NCBI RefSeq assembly: GCF_900142885.1
Contig: NZ_FRCL01000005.1
Span: 1-64,000, forward strand
Direction of reading: 5' to 3'
Source: Flavobacterium xinjiangense
GTDB taxonomy: Bacteria > Bacteroidota > Bacteroidia > Flavobacteriales > Flavobacteriaceae
DNA: 64,000 nucleotides
Under the pieces are notes generated by a model. That model had not been told where the DNA came from and made no database searches. It worked only from the letters and a program-made list of their open reading frames with translations. Both the position numbers and the translations under genes were made by a program. Position 1 is the first letter of the stretch. Each line of letters opens with the position of its first letter. Below are positions 55,328 to 63,202 of the stretch, piece by piece.

Positions 55328-55876
55328 ATGGAATTACAAAACGAATTAGAAGTTGCTACGTTTGCCGGAGGTTGTTTTTGGTGTACCGAAGCCGTTTTTT
55401 TAGAATTAAATGGAGTAAATAAAGTAGTTTCCGGATATATAGGAGGGAAAACAATTAATCCAACATATAAGGACATTTGCAATGGTGATACTGGTCATGC
55501 GGAAGCAATTCAAATCACTTTTGATCCAAATATCATAAGCTTTGGAGAATTACTGGAAATATTTTTTGCAACACATGACCCAACGACATTAAATCGTCAA
55601 GGAAATGACATTGGTACACAATACAGAAGTGAAATTTTTTATAATAACGAAGCTCAGAACCAATTAGCAGAAGAATACATCGCTTTGATGATTAAAGAAA
55701 ATACTTTTGGGAAACCAATAGTAACAAAGATTTCAGCGGCGTCAAAATTCTACGAAGCAGAAGACTATCATCAAAATTATTACAACCAAAATAAAGTGCA
55801 AGGGTATTGCAGTTATATTATTACACCAAAAATTGAAAAATTGCAAAAAGTGTATAAAGATAAACTCAAAAAATAA
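55328..55876 (+). CDS. msrA: Peptide-methionine (S)-S-oxide reductase MsrA, 182 aa
   Basis: Repairs oxidised methionine. Catalytic motif GGCFWCTEAVF near residues 15-25, GHAEAIQITFDP, FFATHDPTTLNRQGNDIGTQYRS, and AEDYHQNYYNQNKVQGYCSYII with the recycling cysteine. No signal peptide, so cytoplasmic. Length is normal. Single gene; upstream 55153-55327 has no recognised feature. Confidence 0.95.
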   Translation: MELQNELEVATFAGGCFWCTEAVFLELNGVNKVVSGYIGGKTINPTYKDICNGDTGHAEAIQITFDPNIISFGELLEIFFATHDPTTLNRQGNDIGTQYRSEIFYNNEAQNQLAEEYIALMIKENTFGKPIVTKISAASKFYEAEDYHQNYYNQNKVQGYCSYIITPKIEKLQKVYKDKLKK

Positions 55877-55922
55877 TTGGCATTAGATTTGTGTATTTTA
55901 ATCAAAAGAAATTTAATAAAAT

Positions 55923-56219
55923 ATGGAAGCAATACCAATAGATAGAACGGATAATAAAAAAAGAAATCTTATTCTGGGAATACTATTCGATGCAATAGGA
56001 ATGTTGTCGTTTACTGTTCCTTTCATCGGAGAATTCTCTGATGTTGTTTGGGCTCCTATCGCAGGTTATCTGATGACAATGATGTACAAAGGAACCGTAG
56101 GGAAGGTGGGAGGAGTATTTACTTTTCTGGAAGAGATATTACCATTTTCTGATTTTATTCCGTCATTTACATTGACTTGGATTTACAATTATTTAATAAA
56201 AAGCAAAAACGCCCAGTAA
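55923..56219 (+). CDS. Small membrane protein of unknown function, 98 aa
   Basis: Two to three hydrophobic segments: LILGILFDAIGMLSFTVPFIG, VVWAPIAGYLMTMMYKG and FTLTWIYNYLI. The pattern DxxGMxSFxxPxxGExxDxxWAPIxGxLM is one I recall in many flavobacterial proteins of this size, without a known function. It lies 46 bases after msrA. A terminator is built into its last codons. Confidence 0.75.
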   Translation: MEAIPIDRTDNKKRNLILGILFDAIGMLSFTVPFIGEFSDVVWAPIAGYLMTMMYKGTVGKVGGVFTFLEEILPFSDFIPSFTLTWIYNYLIKSKNAQ

Positions 56220-56232
56220 TTGAGGCGTTTTT
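56205..56232. terminator. Terminator overlapping the end of the 98-aa gene
   Basis: AAAAACGCC (56205-56213) pairs with GGCGTTTTT (56224-56232). The left arm is inside the last codons of the gene and the right arm reaches the stop of the convergent gene. It has a T run on one strand and an A run on the other. Confidence 0.8.
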
Positions 56233-56535
56233 TTATTCTTTAAATAGAAATCCAAACCCCATTCTTTTTAGCATTTTTTTCTCAAATGCCCAAAAGAATT
56301 TAAATTGTCCAAAAACAAATCCTATTAAGACTAAAAGTACTTGATATAAAGGAAAAATTAGAAGCAGTCGAACCGGAGTAAACCAAAAACCTAAATCAGA
56401 TTTAGTTATTCCCAACCAAAAACAAAATGGTTTTGACAACCATGCTGATGCAGAACCTGTGATAGCAAAAACAATAAATACAATGGCGAGTTGAAAGTTA
56501 GTCTCAATTCCCCATCTTTTTTTTAAATTATCCAT
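56233..56535 (-). CDS. Small membrane protein (DUF6787-like), 100 aa
   Basis: Two membrane helices: FQLAIVFIVFAITGSASAWLS and LLIFPLYQVLLVLIGFVFGQF. The LKKRWGIETNFQL start and FFWAFEKKMLKRMG end are constant in a flavobacterial family I recall as DUF6787, sometimes misnamed prolipoprotein diacylglyceryl transferase. Function unknown. It lies 32 bases after a lipoprotein gene on the same strand. Confidence 0.72.
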   Translation of the reverse strand: MDNLKKRWGIETNFQLAIVFIVFAITGSASAWLSKPFCFWLGITKSDLGFWFTPVRLLLIFPLYQVLLVLIGFVFGQFKFFWAFEKKMLKRMGFGFLFKE

Positions 56536-56567
56536 TTTTATTTATAATGATTACAAATATAAGAAGA

Positions 56568-57008
56568 TTATCTTAAGGGCACATGACCAAAAAGTTTTTG
56601 TTTATATCTGTTTTGAAAATAAACCATGTAGTTGTAGATTAAGTAATTCACCTCATATCCATAATCAACGTTTGGATCATAATTTATGGTCATTTCATAT
56701 AAATTTGGATTATAGCGCATGGGTTGAAGGACGCGACTGTTCCATTCACTAACCCATATTCGATTTTTATTTTCTAAGTAGTTCTGCGAATAGTAATTCC
56801 GAGGAAGAGCAGTAGAAACAAGCCAAGTGCTAAAACCTGGGTCGATAATAATAACCTCGTATTCCAGTTTGTCATTGGCAATTCTGACAGGATCACCTTG
56901 AGCAACTGTTTTAGCGGTGTTAGGTAAAGTTGTTTTTGAAGTTTTGCAACTAAATAAGGAAGCTAAAACAATCAATACTAATACTATGTAAACGCTACTT
57001 TTCATCAT
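56568..57008 (-). CDS. Lipoprotein (DUF6146-like), 146 aa
   Basis: Lipobox LFSC, Cys21. The mature part has NDKLEYEVIIIDPGFSTWLVSTALPRNYYSQNYLENKNRIWVSEWN and a VDYGYEVNYLIYNYMVYFQNRYKQ helix. I recall this pattern as DUF6146 in Bacteroidota. Function unknown. It probably sits in the outer membrane facing the periplasm. It is in a leftward pair with the DUF6787-like gene. Confidence 0.72.
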   Translation of the reverse strand: MMKSSVYIVLVLIVLASLFSCKTSKTTLPNTAKTVAQGDPVRIANDKLEYEVIIIDPGFSTWLVSTALPRNYYSQNYLENKNRIWVSEWNSRVLQPMRYNPNLYEMTINYDPNVDYGYEVNYLIYNYMVYFQNRYKQKLFGHVPLR

Positions 57009-57064
57009 AAAAAGATTGTGTATTAAAATTACAAAATTAAATGATTGTTTTTGAGTGTTTTAAC

Positions 57065-57099
57065 AAAAAAAAGTCATTTACCAGCAATAAATGACTTTT
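57065..57099 (-). terminator. Intrinsic terminator of the DUF937 gene
   Basis: AAAAGTCATTTA (57069-57080*) pairs with TAAATGACTTTT (57088-57099), 12 bp; on the minus strand a T run follows. It ends the leftward DUF937 gene. Confidence 0.85.
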
Positions 57100-57119
57100 A
57101 TTTTTTATCTAAGTTTTGT

Positions 57120-57683
57120 TTACTTTCCAAAAAGTTTACCCAACAAGCCGCCTATTCCATCGCTGTTTTTTTTAACTGCATCCATTGCGTCATTAATATC
57201 TACTTTGCCATCGGTATTTTGGTCTAAGCCAAATTGGCCTCCATACTTAGATATGGTATCCATAATTCCTGAATTTTGTCCACTATTACCGGAAACTGCA
57301 GCTATAATATCCGTAATTTGAAAACTGGATTCATTAGGATCTTTAGCCTTATTGACTAACGAACCCAATATTTGAGGGATTAAACTTGAAGCTACACCTG
57401 AGGCAATTTCATTATTGAGACCAAATTTTTCTCCCAGACTTCCAGTTAACTGTTCAGTTAGTTTTTGGACTACCGGATTCGAACTGTTCTGCGCGTTGTT
57501 CCCCTGAAATAATCCGGCAAGTTGATCAACTCCGCCTTGTGAAACTATTTCTTTTAATCCCACAAATATAGAACTACTTGCTTCACTGATTACAGCGTCG
57601 TTTTGTTCATTAGGAATAGCATTGTTTTTTACAACTGCTTCATTTCTATATTGCTGTGCTAATTGTGTTAATTGCTCGAACAT
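57120..57683 (-). CDS. DUF937 protein with one EF-hand-like loop, 187 aa
   Basis: Low-complexity, glycine- and serine-rich DUF937 region (SSSIFVGLKEIVSQGGVDQLAGLFQG and VASSLIPQILGSLVNKAKDP), which predicts a soluble protein. At residues 154-165 lies a loop with calcium ligands, DQNTDGKVDIND, as in dockerins and EF-hands, followed by a short glycine-rich tail. The calcium-binding role is inference from the motif. No signal peptide. Function unknown. Confidence 0.8.
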   Translation of the reverse strand: MFEQLTQLAQQYRNEAVVKNNAIPNEQNDAVISEASSSIFVGLKEIVSQGGVDQLAGLFQGNNAQNSSNPVVQKLTEQLTGSLGEKFGLNNEIASGVASSLIPQILGSLVNKAKDPNESSFQITDIIAAVSGNSGQNSGIMDTISKYGGQFGLDQNTDGKVDINDAMDAVKKNSDGIGGLLGKLFGK

Positions 57684-57716
57684 AATGATAAATTTATATT
57701 TACCTCCAAATATAAT

Positions 57717-57758
57717 AAAAAAAGGGATTCATTAACAACGTTAATAAAACCCTTTTTT
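57717..57758 (-). terminator. Intrinsic terminator of the serA-like gene
   Basis: AAAAAAGGG pairs with CCCTTTTTT and, inside it, ATTAAC pairs with GTTAAT. It lies about 20 bases after the leftward dehydrogenase stop. Confidence 0.82.
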
Positions 57759-57778
57759 AGTATTTTAATTCAAAAATA

Positions 57779-58729
57779 TTAGCCTAATATACTAATGATT
57801 TGTGAAGCTAATTCAGTACCAATTCTATCTTGTGCTTCTCCTGTTGCAGCCCCAATATGTGGAGTCATAGAAATTTTGTGATTCATCAAGATAGCCATTT
57901 CAGGAGTTGGTTCGTTCTCAAAAACATCTAATCCAGCGAACAATACTTTTCCGCTGTCTAATGCTTTTACTAATGCAACTTCATCAATAACACCACCACG
58001 AGCACAGTTTACAATACCTACGCCATCTTTCATAGTAGCCAATTCTTTCTCTCCAATGATGTAACCATCTTGAGCAGGAACGTGTAATGTTATGAAGTCA
58101 GCTTCTTTGAATAAAGATTCTAGTGATTGAGAAACGATAGTTGTTGTGATAGATTGACCGTCAAAGAATTCAACTTTAACTTCAACTTGTGGGATAAACA
58201 TATCAGCAGCAATCACTTTCATACCTAGTCCTAATGCCATTTTAGCAGTAGCTTGACCAATACGTCCAATTCCTACAACACCAAGAGTTTTTCCTCTTAA
58301 TTCAACTCCGTTAGCATATGCTTTTTTCAAACCTTCAAAGTTTGTATCTCCTTCAAGAGGCATATTTCTGTTAGAATCATGCAAGAAACGAACACCAGAA
58401 AATAAATGTGCAAACACTAATTCTGCAACTGATTCTGATGAAGATGCAGGAGTATTGATTACATGAATTCCTTTGCTTTTAGCATAATCCACATCAATGT
58501 TATCCATTCCTACGCCACCACGACCAATAATTTTCAATCCTGGGCAAGCGTCAATAATATCTTTACGTACTTTAGTTGCACTACGCACCAAAACTACGCT
58601 TACGTTGTTCTCATTTACAAAATTAGCTACTTGTTCTTGTGCCACTTTTGTAGTTATAACTTCAAATCCACCTTTTTCTAAAGCTAGAATTCCACTTTTA
58701 GAAATTCCGTCATTGGCTAATACTTTCAT
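57779..58729 (-). CDS. serA: D-3-phosphoglycerate dehydrogenase (ACT-less), 316 aa
   Basis: First step of serine synthesis from 3-phosphoglycerate. NAD-binding VVGIGRIGQATAKMALGLGM, and catalytic Arg in VNCARGGVIDE, Glu in DVFENEP and His in MTPHIGAATGEAQ. It lacks an ACT regulatory domain, so feedback by serine is not expected through one. The proximity of serC (58919), which catalyses the next step, supports the assignment. Short 2-hydroxyacid dehydrogenases otherwise vary in substrate. Confidence 0.88.
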   Translation of the reverse strand: MKVLANDGISKSGILALEKGGFEVITTKVAQEQVANFVNENNVSVVLVRSATKVRKDIIDACPGLKIIGRGGVGMDNIDVDYAKSKGIHVINTPASSSESVAELVFAHLFSGVRFLHDSNRNMPLEGDTNFEGLKKAYANGVELRGKTLGVVGIGRIGQATAKMALGLGMKVIAADMFIPQVEVKVEFFDGQSITTTIVSQSLESLFKEADFITLHVPAQDGYIIGEKELATMKDGVGIVNCARGGVIDEVALVKALDSGKVLFAGLDVFENEPTPEMAILMNHKISMTPHIGAATGEAQDRIGTELASQIISILG

Positions 58730-58737
58730 TTTTTATG

Positions 58738-58760
58738 TCATTGCGAGGAATGAAGCAATC
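58738..58760. repeat. Dispersed repeat fragment (GTCATTGCGAGGAATGAAGC type)
   Basis: TCATTGCGAGGAATGAAGCA belongs to a short repeat I recall in many bacterial genomes (TCATTGCGAG-x-GAAGCAATC). It is just upstream of serA and next to a second repeat. Confidence 0.6.
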
Positions 58761-58793
58761 CCATCCTCATATTTAATTTATTATTTTATTTTT

Positions 58794-58880
58794 CTGGAGC
58801 TATTTCCCGCTTTCCATTGCAATCTTTTATGTTTTTAAAGAAAAAACATAAAAGGATTTCCATTTCAATCGGGGCTAGGT
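58794..58880. repeat. Flavobacterial dispersed hairpin repeat
   Basis: The element starts CTGGAGCTATTTCCCGCT and ends AATCGGGGCTAGG. A 13-bp hairpin CTTTTATGTTTTT (58824-58836) with AAAAACATAAAAG (58842-58854) is its centre. I recall this ends-and-hairpin arrangement in many copies in Flavobacterium genomes. It lies between serA and serC. Confidence 0.7.
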
Positions 58881-58918
58881 ATCCAGAATTCAATTCGTAT
58901 TTTTTGTGAAACTGAAAA

Positions 58919-59989
58919 CTAAACTTTAGCTTCTAATTCTTTCATTACATCAACCAATACTTGAACACTTTCTAATGGAAGCGCATTGTACATAGAAGCT
59001 CTGTAACCACCTACTGAACGGTGTCCAGGTAATCCGGAAATTCCCGCTGCTTTCCACATCGCATCAAAAGTTTCTGCATGAGCAGAATCATTCAATAAGA
59101 AAGTAGCATTCATGTTAGAACGATCTTCAACAGCTGCGGCTCCTTTGAATAATGGGTTTCTGTCAATTTCTCCATAAAGTAATGCTGCTTTAGCATTATT
59201 TATTTTTTCGATTGCAGCAACACCGCCAAGGTTTTTCAACCATTGCAACGTCAATAAAGACGCATAAACAGGAAAAACGGGTGGCGTATTGTACATGCTT
59301 TCTGCTTTGATATGTTTAGTGTAATCCAGCATGCTTGGGATTATTCTACCGTTTTTACCTAAAATTTCTTCTTTTATAACAACCAATGTGGTTCCCGCAG
59401 GGCCCATATTTTTTTGAGCTCCAGCATAGATAATATCAAATTTTGAAAAGTCTAATACTCTGGAAAATATATCAGAACTCATATCACAAACAACAGGAAT
59501 ATCTGTAGTTGGAAATTCCTTCATTTGTGTACCAAAAATAGTGTTGTTACTAGTGCAATGAAAATAATCTGCATCACTAGGAATTTCATATCCTTTTGGA
59601 ATGTGATTGTAATTTTCTTCTTTTGATGAAGCGACAACAACAGTATCTCCAAAAAGTTTTGCTTCTTTTATAGCTGCTGATGCCCAAGTTCCTGAATCAA
59701 GATAAGCGGCTTTTCCACCTTCTTTCATCAAGTTATAAGGCGCCATAATAAATTCTAAACTAGCGCCGCCAGCAAGAAATAATGCTTGGTATCCTTTGCC
59801 TTCAAGGCCTAAAAGTTCAATAGCAAGTGCTCTGGCTTCTTCCATAACGGCAACGAAGTCTTTACTTCTATGCGAAATTTCTAAAATGGATAAACCGGAG
59901 TTATTAAAATTTAAAATCGCTTGTGCTGATTTTTCAAAAACTTCTTGTGGTAAAATACAAGGTCCTGCGCTGTAGTTGTGTTTTTTCAT
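58919..59989 (-). CDS. serC: Phosphoserine transaminase, 356 aa
   Basis: PLP-dependent transaminase of serine synthesis, also used in pyridoxine synthesis. Start MKKHNYSAGPCILPQEVFEK, cofactor region GGASLEFIMAPYNLM, CDMSSDIFSR, and the PLP lysine in YAGAQKNMGPAGTT. The C-terminal end is RSVGGYRASMYNALP. I use the ATG at 59987-59989, as 11 upstream residues are not conserved. It lies about 190 bases from serA on the same strand, with repeats between. The acyl-CoA reductase gene is upstream. Confidence 0.94.
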   Translation of the reverse strand: MKKHNYSAGPCILPQEVFEKSAQAILNFNNSGLSILEISHRSKDFVAVMEEARALAIELLGLEGKGYQALFLAGGASLEFIMAPYNLMKEGGKAAYLDSGTWASAAIKEAKLFGDTVVVASSKEENYNHIPKGYEIPSDADYFHCTSNNTIFGTQMKEFPTTDIPVVCDMSSDIFSRVLDFSKFDIIYAGAQKNMGPAGTTLVVIKEEILGKNGRIIPSMLDYTKHIKAESMYNTPPVFPVYASLLTLQWLKNLGGVAAIEKINNAKAALLYGEIDRNPLFKGAAAVEDRSNMNATFLLNDSAHAETFDAMWKAAGISGLPGHRSVGGYRASMYNALPLESVQVLVDVMKELEAKV

Positions 59990-60082
59990 GGTGTAGTTTA
60001 AGTCCAAAAAATTAAGATGCAAATTTCGGCAATAGGAGTTTAAAAATCGTTAAATAATTCGCAATAATTAAACAATTTTTGA

Positions 60083-61141
60083 CTATGTTGTTAACAAAAA
60101 CGATATAGTGTCCACGTTATCTGCATAATCCCATAATGCAGGTTTTTGTGTTTGTCCAAAATCAATGCTGTTTTCTATAACAGAATCACTTACAATGCAT
60201 TGAATTTGCTCACTTTCTGATTGTAATCGTATTTGTAAATCATTGATATTTTCATAGTATTCATAGAAAACACTAGAAATAGGGGAGGCGTGACTTTTAT
60301 CTTCTTTTAAAGTCAAAAAACCATTGTCCAATAATTTAAAATTACTCATCAGGAAGACCGCTTTGTTATAATCGTAATTATTAGCATATTTTTCATAATG
60401 AATGACATCTTGATATTCGAAAATAGCTTCAAAAAAAGCAACGAAAGAATAGTCTTTTGGAACAAAAAGTTTAGACACATTACGACATCCTAAACCAAAA
60501 TATCTAAAAATATCTTCACCAAGTGATGTAAGTTGTTCTTTGGTTTCGTTACCAGTTAAGACAGCAACTGAGTTTCTGCTTTTTCGGATTATAGATGGTT
60601 TATCTTTAAAATAATATTCAAAATAACGCGCTGTATTATTACTTCCGGTTGCTATAACGGCATCAAAATTTTCCAGTTTTCCATCTACAAAATGGATGCT
60701 GTCAGCAAATTCAGGTTCAATAGCAATAATATATTTAGCCAAAAAAGGCAATAAATGCTGGTCATTTGACGAAGTTTTAACCAACACTTTATGACCGGTA
60801 ATTAATACCGACAAAAAATCATGAAAACCAACCAATGGAATATTTCCGGCAAGGATTAAAGCAATGTTTTTAGATTTCTCGATTTTAAAATCATAGTCAG
60901 ATAGCCATTGGTTCAAATTTTCTTCAGTAAGCGCTTCTGACCACGATTGAATAGAAAAATAAACTTGTTCCGGTGTGTACCAGCCATTATGAGATTGCGA
61001 TAGTTTTATTAAATCAATAAAATTATCAAAGAATAAATCGTTGAATAAAACGTTATTTTTTTTAAGGGTATTATCTTCAGAAAATTGACTTAAGAATTTT
61101 CCTAATTCAACAAAAACACTTTTTTTTGTTTCTAATGTCAT
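60083..61141 (-). CDS. Acyl-CoA reductase, LuxC-like, 352 aa
   Basis: Aldehyde-dehydrogenase superfamily member of the LuxC type, which reduces acyl-CoA or acyl-phosphate groups with NAD(P)H. Features: ALILAGNIPLVGFHDFLSVLITGHKVLVKTSSND, FDAVIATGSNNTARYFEYYF, IIRKSRNSVAVLTG, and a probable catalytic cysteine in FGLGCRNVSKLFVP. No luciferase genes are near. It shares the neighbourhood ferredoxin - reductase - serC - serA, conserved in flavobacteria as I recall. Physiological substrate unknown. Confidence 0.85.
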   Translation of the reverse strand: MTLETKKSVFVELGKFLSQFSEDNTLKKNNVLFNDLFFDNFIDLIKLSQSHNGWYTPEQVYFSIQSWSEALTEENLNQWLSDYDFKIEKSKNIALILAGNIPLVGFHDFLSVLITGHKVLVKTSSNDQHLLPFLAKYIIAIEPEFADSIHFVDGKLENFDAVIATGSNNTARYFEYYFKDKPSIIRKSRNSVAVLTGNETKEQLTSLGEDIFRYFGLGCRNVSKLFVPKDYSFVAFFEAIFEYQDVIHYEKYANNYDYNKAVFLMSNFKLLDNGFLTLKEDKSHASPISSVFYEYYENINDLQIRLQSESEQIQCIVSDSVIENSIDFGQTQKPALWDYADNVDTISFLLTT

Positions 61142-61277
61142 AATGTTTGCTTATGAATAGTTTTGATTGTAATTTTGCACAAAAATAAGCATAATTATGT
61201 CGAAAGTCAAAAGTCCTAATGTCAAAAGAATATTTGACATTCGACATTCGGCATTATGACTTTAAAACTATAAAAAG

Positions 61278-61628
61278 ATGGCAATTATAATAACTGATGA
61301 ATGTATAAATTGTGGTGCTTGTGAACCCGAGTGCCCAAATACAGCAATATACGAAGGAGCGGACGATTGGAGATATAAAGATGGGACCAAGCTTAAGGGA
61401 AAAGTAATTTTGCCTGATGGTACTGAAGTTGATTCTGACGAAGCTCAAACGCCAATTTCAGATGAAGTTTATTACATCGTTCCAGGAAAATGTACCGAGT
61501 GTAAAGGTTTTCATGATGAACCTCAATGCGCTGCTGTTTGTCCGGTAGACTGCTGTATTCCAGATGATAATCATGTGGAATCAGAAGAAACTTTGCTTAA
61601 CAGACAAGCATTTTTACACAACGAATAA
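61278..61628 (+). CDS. fdxA: 4Fe-4S dicluster ferredoxin, 116 aa
   Basis: Two iron-sulfur binding motifs: [13 protein letters not shown] (residues 8-20) and [18 protein letters not shown] later (about 74-91), which fit two 4Fe-4S clusters. The long insert between them (about 55 residues) is usual for this ferredoxin type. Soluble electron carrier. Divergent from the acyl-CoA reductase gene, with 136 bases between the starts; a TAATGTCAAA/TTTGACATT hairpin lies there near 61217-61241. Confidence 0.92.
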   Translation: MAIIITDECINCGACEPECPNTAIYEGADDWRYKDGTKLKGKVILPDGTEVDSDEAQTPISDEVYYIVPGKCTECKGFHDEPQCAAVCPVDCCIPDDNHVESEETLLNRQAFLHNE

Positions 61629-61651
61629 ATTTGAATTATCTGTAAAAAAGG

Positions 61652-61684
61652 AAATCCTGAGTTATTCACTCAGGATTTTTTTTA
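61652..61684 (+). terminator. Intrinsic terminator of the ferredoxin gene
   Basis: AAATCCTGAGT (61652-61662) pairs with ACTCAGGATTT (61668-61678), followed by a T run. A strong 11-bp stem. Confidence 0.92.
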
Positions 61685-61705
61685 TTGATGGATATTGTTT
61701 TTTAA

Positions 61706-62239
61706 TTATTTGACAATAATATAAGTAGTTACCGTTACTTTATCGGTTTTATCATCGTATGTTTCTAAAACTAGATTTCCGTTGGCGTCAAAATAACCAT
61801 ATGAAGTAGCAGTTTTTGTTCTGTAAATGTAATTGTTATTTGATGTTTTTCTTAAAACTGCCGCTTTTTTACCATCTGGTAAAAACATTGTATAACCACT
61901 TTTGTCAGTTGTTACCTGATATTTTTTCCCGTTTAAGTTGTAATAAGCTGATCTGTCAACTTCAATAACTCTTGTAACACCGTTTGCAGTGACTGCCGTC
62001 GTAGCAGTTACCTGAACAGGACTTTCTTTTATATCTTTATTTAATACATTAGAGTCAGCGTCTTTCAATTCAATATTTTGAATTTCTTTTATCTCCTGAC
62101 TTTGAACTATTTTTTTAGCGCCTTGAGAATCTTTTGTTGTTGTAATATTGGTTTTTACCTCTGATTTTACATTTGTATTTTGAGCTTGAAGACTTAAGGT
62201 AAATAAAAAAGCTGCAACTCCTAACATTATAGTTTTCAT
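61706..62239 (-). CDS. Exported protein of unknown function, 177 aa
   Basis: Signal peptide KTIMLGVAAFLFTLSLQAQ. The mature part has two regions: a serine/threonine/lysine-rich stretch (NTNVKSEVKTNITTTKDSQGAKKIVQSQEIK) and a C-terminal domain with YYNLNGKKYQVTTDKSGYTMFLPDGKKAAVLRK. I use the ATG at 62237-62239 because it heads the signal peptide. I do not recognise a named family. It is possibly a periplasmic or surface protein. A weak AATCCTGA/TCAGGATC pairing lies upstream at 62340-62363. Confidence 0.72.
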   Translation of the reverse strand: MKTIMLGVAAFLFTLSLQAQNTNVKSEVKTNITTTKDSQGAKKIVQSQEIKEIQNIELKDADSNVLNKDIKESPVQVTATTAVTANGVTRVIEVDRSAYYNLNGKKYQVTTDKSGYTMFLPDGKKAAVLRKTSNNNYIYRTKTATSYGYFDANGNLVLETYDDKTDKVTVTTYIIVK

Positions 62240-62368
62240 AATATCTAATTTTAATAGTTTATAAGTTGTAAAGATATAGTGTATTGACTTTAAGTTTGTT
62301 GTATAATTCACATGAAAATTTACAATATTCACACACAAAGAATCCTGAGTAGAAATTCAGGATCTTCA

Positions 62369-63109
62369 CTATTTTTTGCAGGCCACAATAACATAGGTGT
62401 CGTAAGCATATGTTTTTCGATCAATAGTTTTAATTATTTCGAAACCGTTTAAATATAGAAACAATTGCATTTCATTTAAAGTAAACACACGAACAGTAGA
62501 GAAGTCATCTGCTATTATTTCTTGTTCGTCATCCTTAACGGTATAATACTGGGCAGTCCACTCTAACATGAAATTTTCTGCTGAAGTTGTTTTCCAGTTG
62601 CTGTTTCGATAGTAATTTATTCCTTCATATTTTGCCTGATGTTTAATAATAGGATTCTCTTTGGTATAAGGGATAAATCGATTGGCATCTATAAAGTCAA
62701 AAATAACAATTCCGCTGCTGGTCAAATTTTTATAAATTGATTCGAAAGTATTGTTGATATCTTCGTTATTTATTAAATAGCTGGTAGACCTTCCTGTAAT
62801 TAGTATGGAATCCACAGAGGTTTCAAGTTGGAAATCTCGCATGTCTCCATGAATAAAATGGCAGTTTTCATTTCTTTCTTTGGCAATAGCAATCATACTT
62901 TTACTATAGTCTAACCCTATATATTCTTGCTTATTTTCTTGGAATCTTTTAGCCAGATTACCTGTTCCGCTACCTATTTCCAGAATGGTTTTTCCGTTAT
63001 TTTCTTGGATTAAAGTATTATAGAAATTATATTCCTCATCATAATCGATGAAGGTTTGATACATTGCATCAAAAATTGCTGCCATTTTTCCGTCATATAG
63101 ATTTGTCAT
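62369..63109 (-). CDS. SAM-dependent methyltransferase, class I, 246 aa
   Basis: Rossmann-fold methyltransferase: ILEIGSGTGNLAKRF (motif I), YIGLDYSKSMIAIAKER (motif II), FIHGDMRDF (motif III) and VDSILITGRSTSYL. It has the C-terminal beta region typical of the family (FSTVRVFTLNEMQLFLYLNGFEI). Substrate unknown. The start MTNLYDGKMAAIFD at 63107-63109 fits conservation better than the TTG 10 codons upstream. Terminator upstream at 63151. Confidence 0.85.
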   Translation of the reverse strand: MTNLYDGKMAAIFDAMYQTFIDYDEEYNFYNTLIQENNGKTILEIGSGTGNLAKRFQENKQEYIGLDYSKSMIAIAKERNENCHFIHGDMRDFQLETSVDSILITGRSTSYLINNEDINNTFESIYKNLTSSGIVIFDFIDANRFIPYTKENPIIKHQAKYEGINYYRNSNWKTTSAENFMLEWTAQYYTVKDDEQEIIADDFSTVRVFTLNEMQLFLYLNGFEIIKTIDRKTYAYDTYVIVACKK

Positions 63110-63150
63110 GATCTTTAGATATAGTATAAAATTAAGCAAAAATAGGATAC

Positions 63151-63184
63151 AAAAAAAGGGCTGTCATAAGACAGCCCTTTTTTA
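63151..63184 (-). terminator. Intrinsic terminator of the TonB-dependent receptor gene
   Basis: GGGCTGTC-ATAA-GACAGCCC, flanked by seven A on one side and six T on the other. It follows the leftward receptor gene by about 20 bases. Confidence 0.92.
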
Positions 63185-63202
63185 AAATATTCAGTAAATG
63201 AA

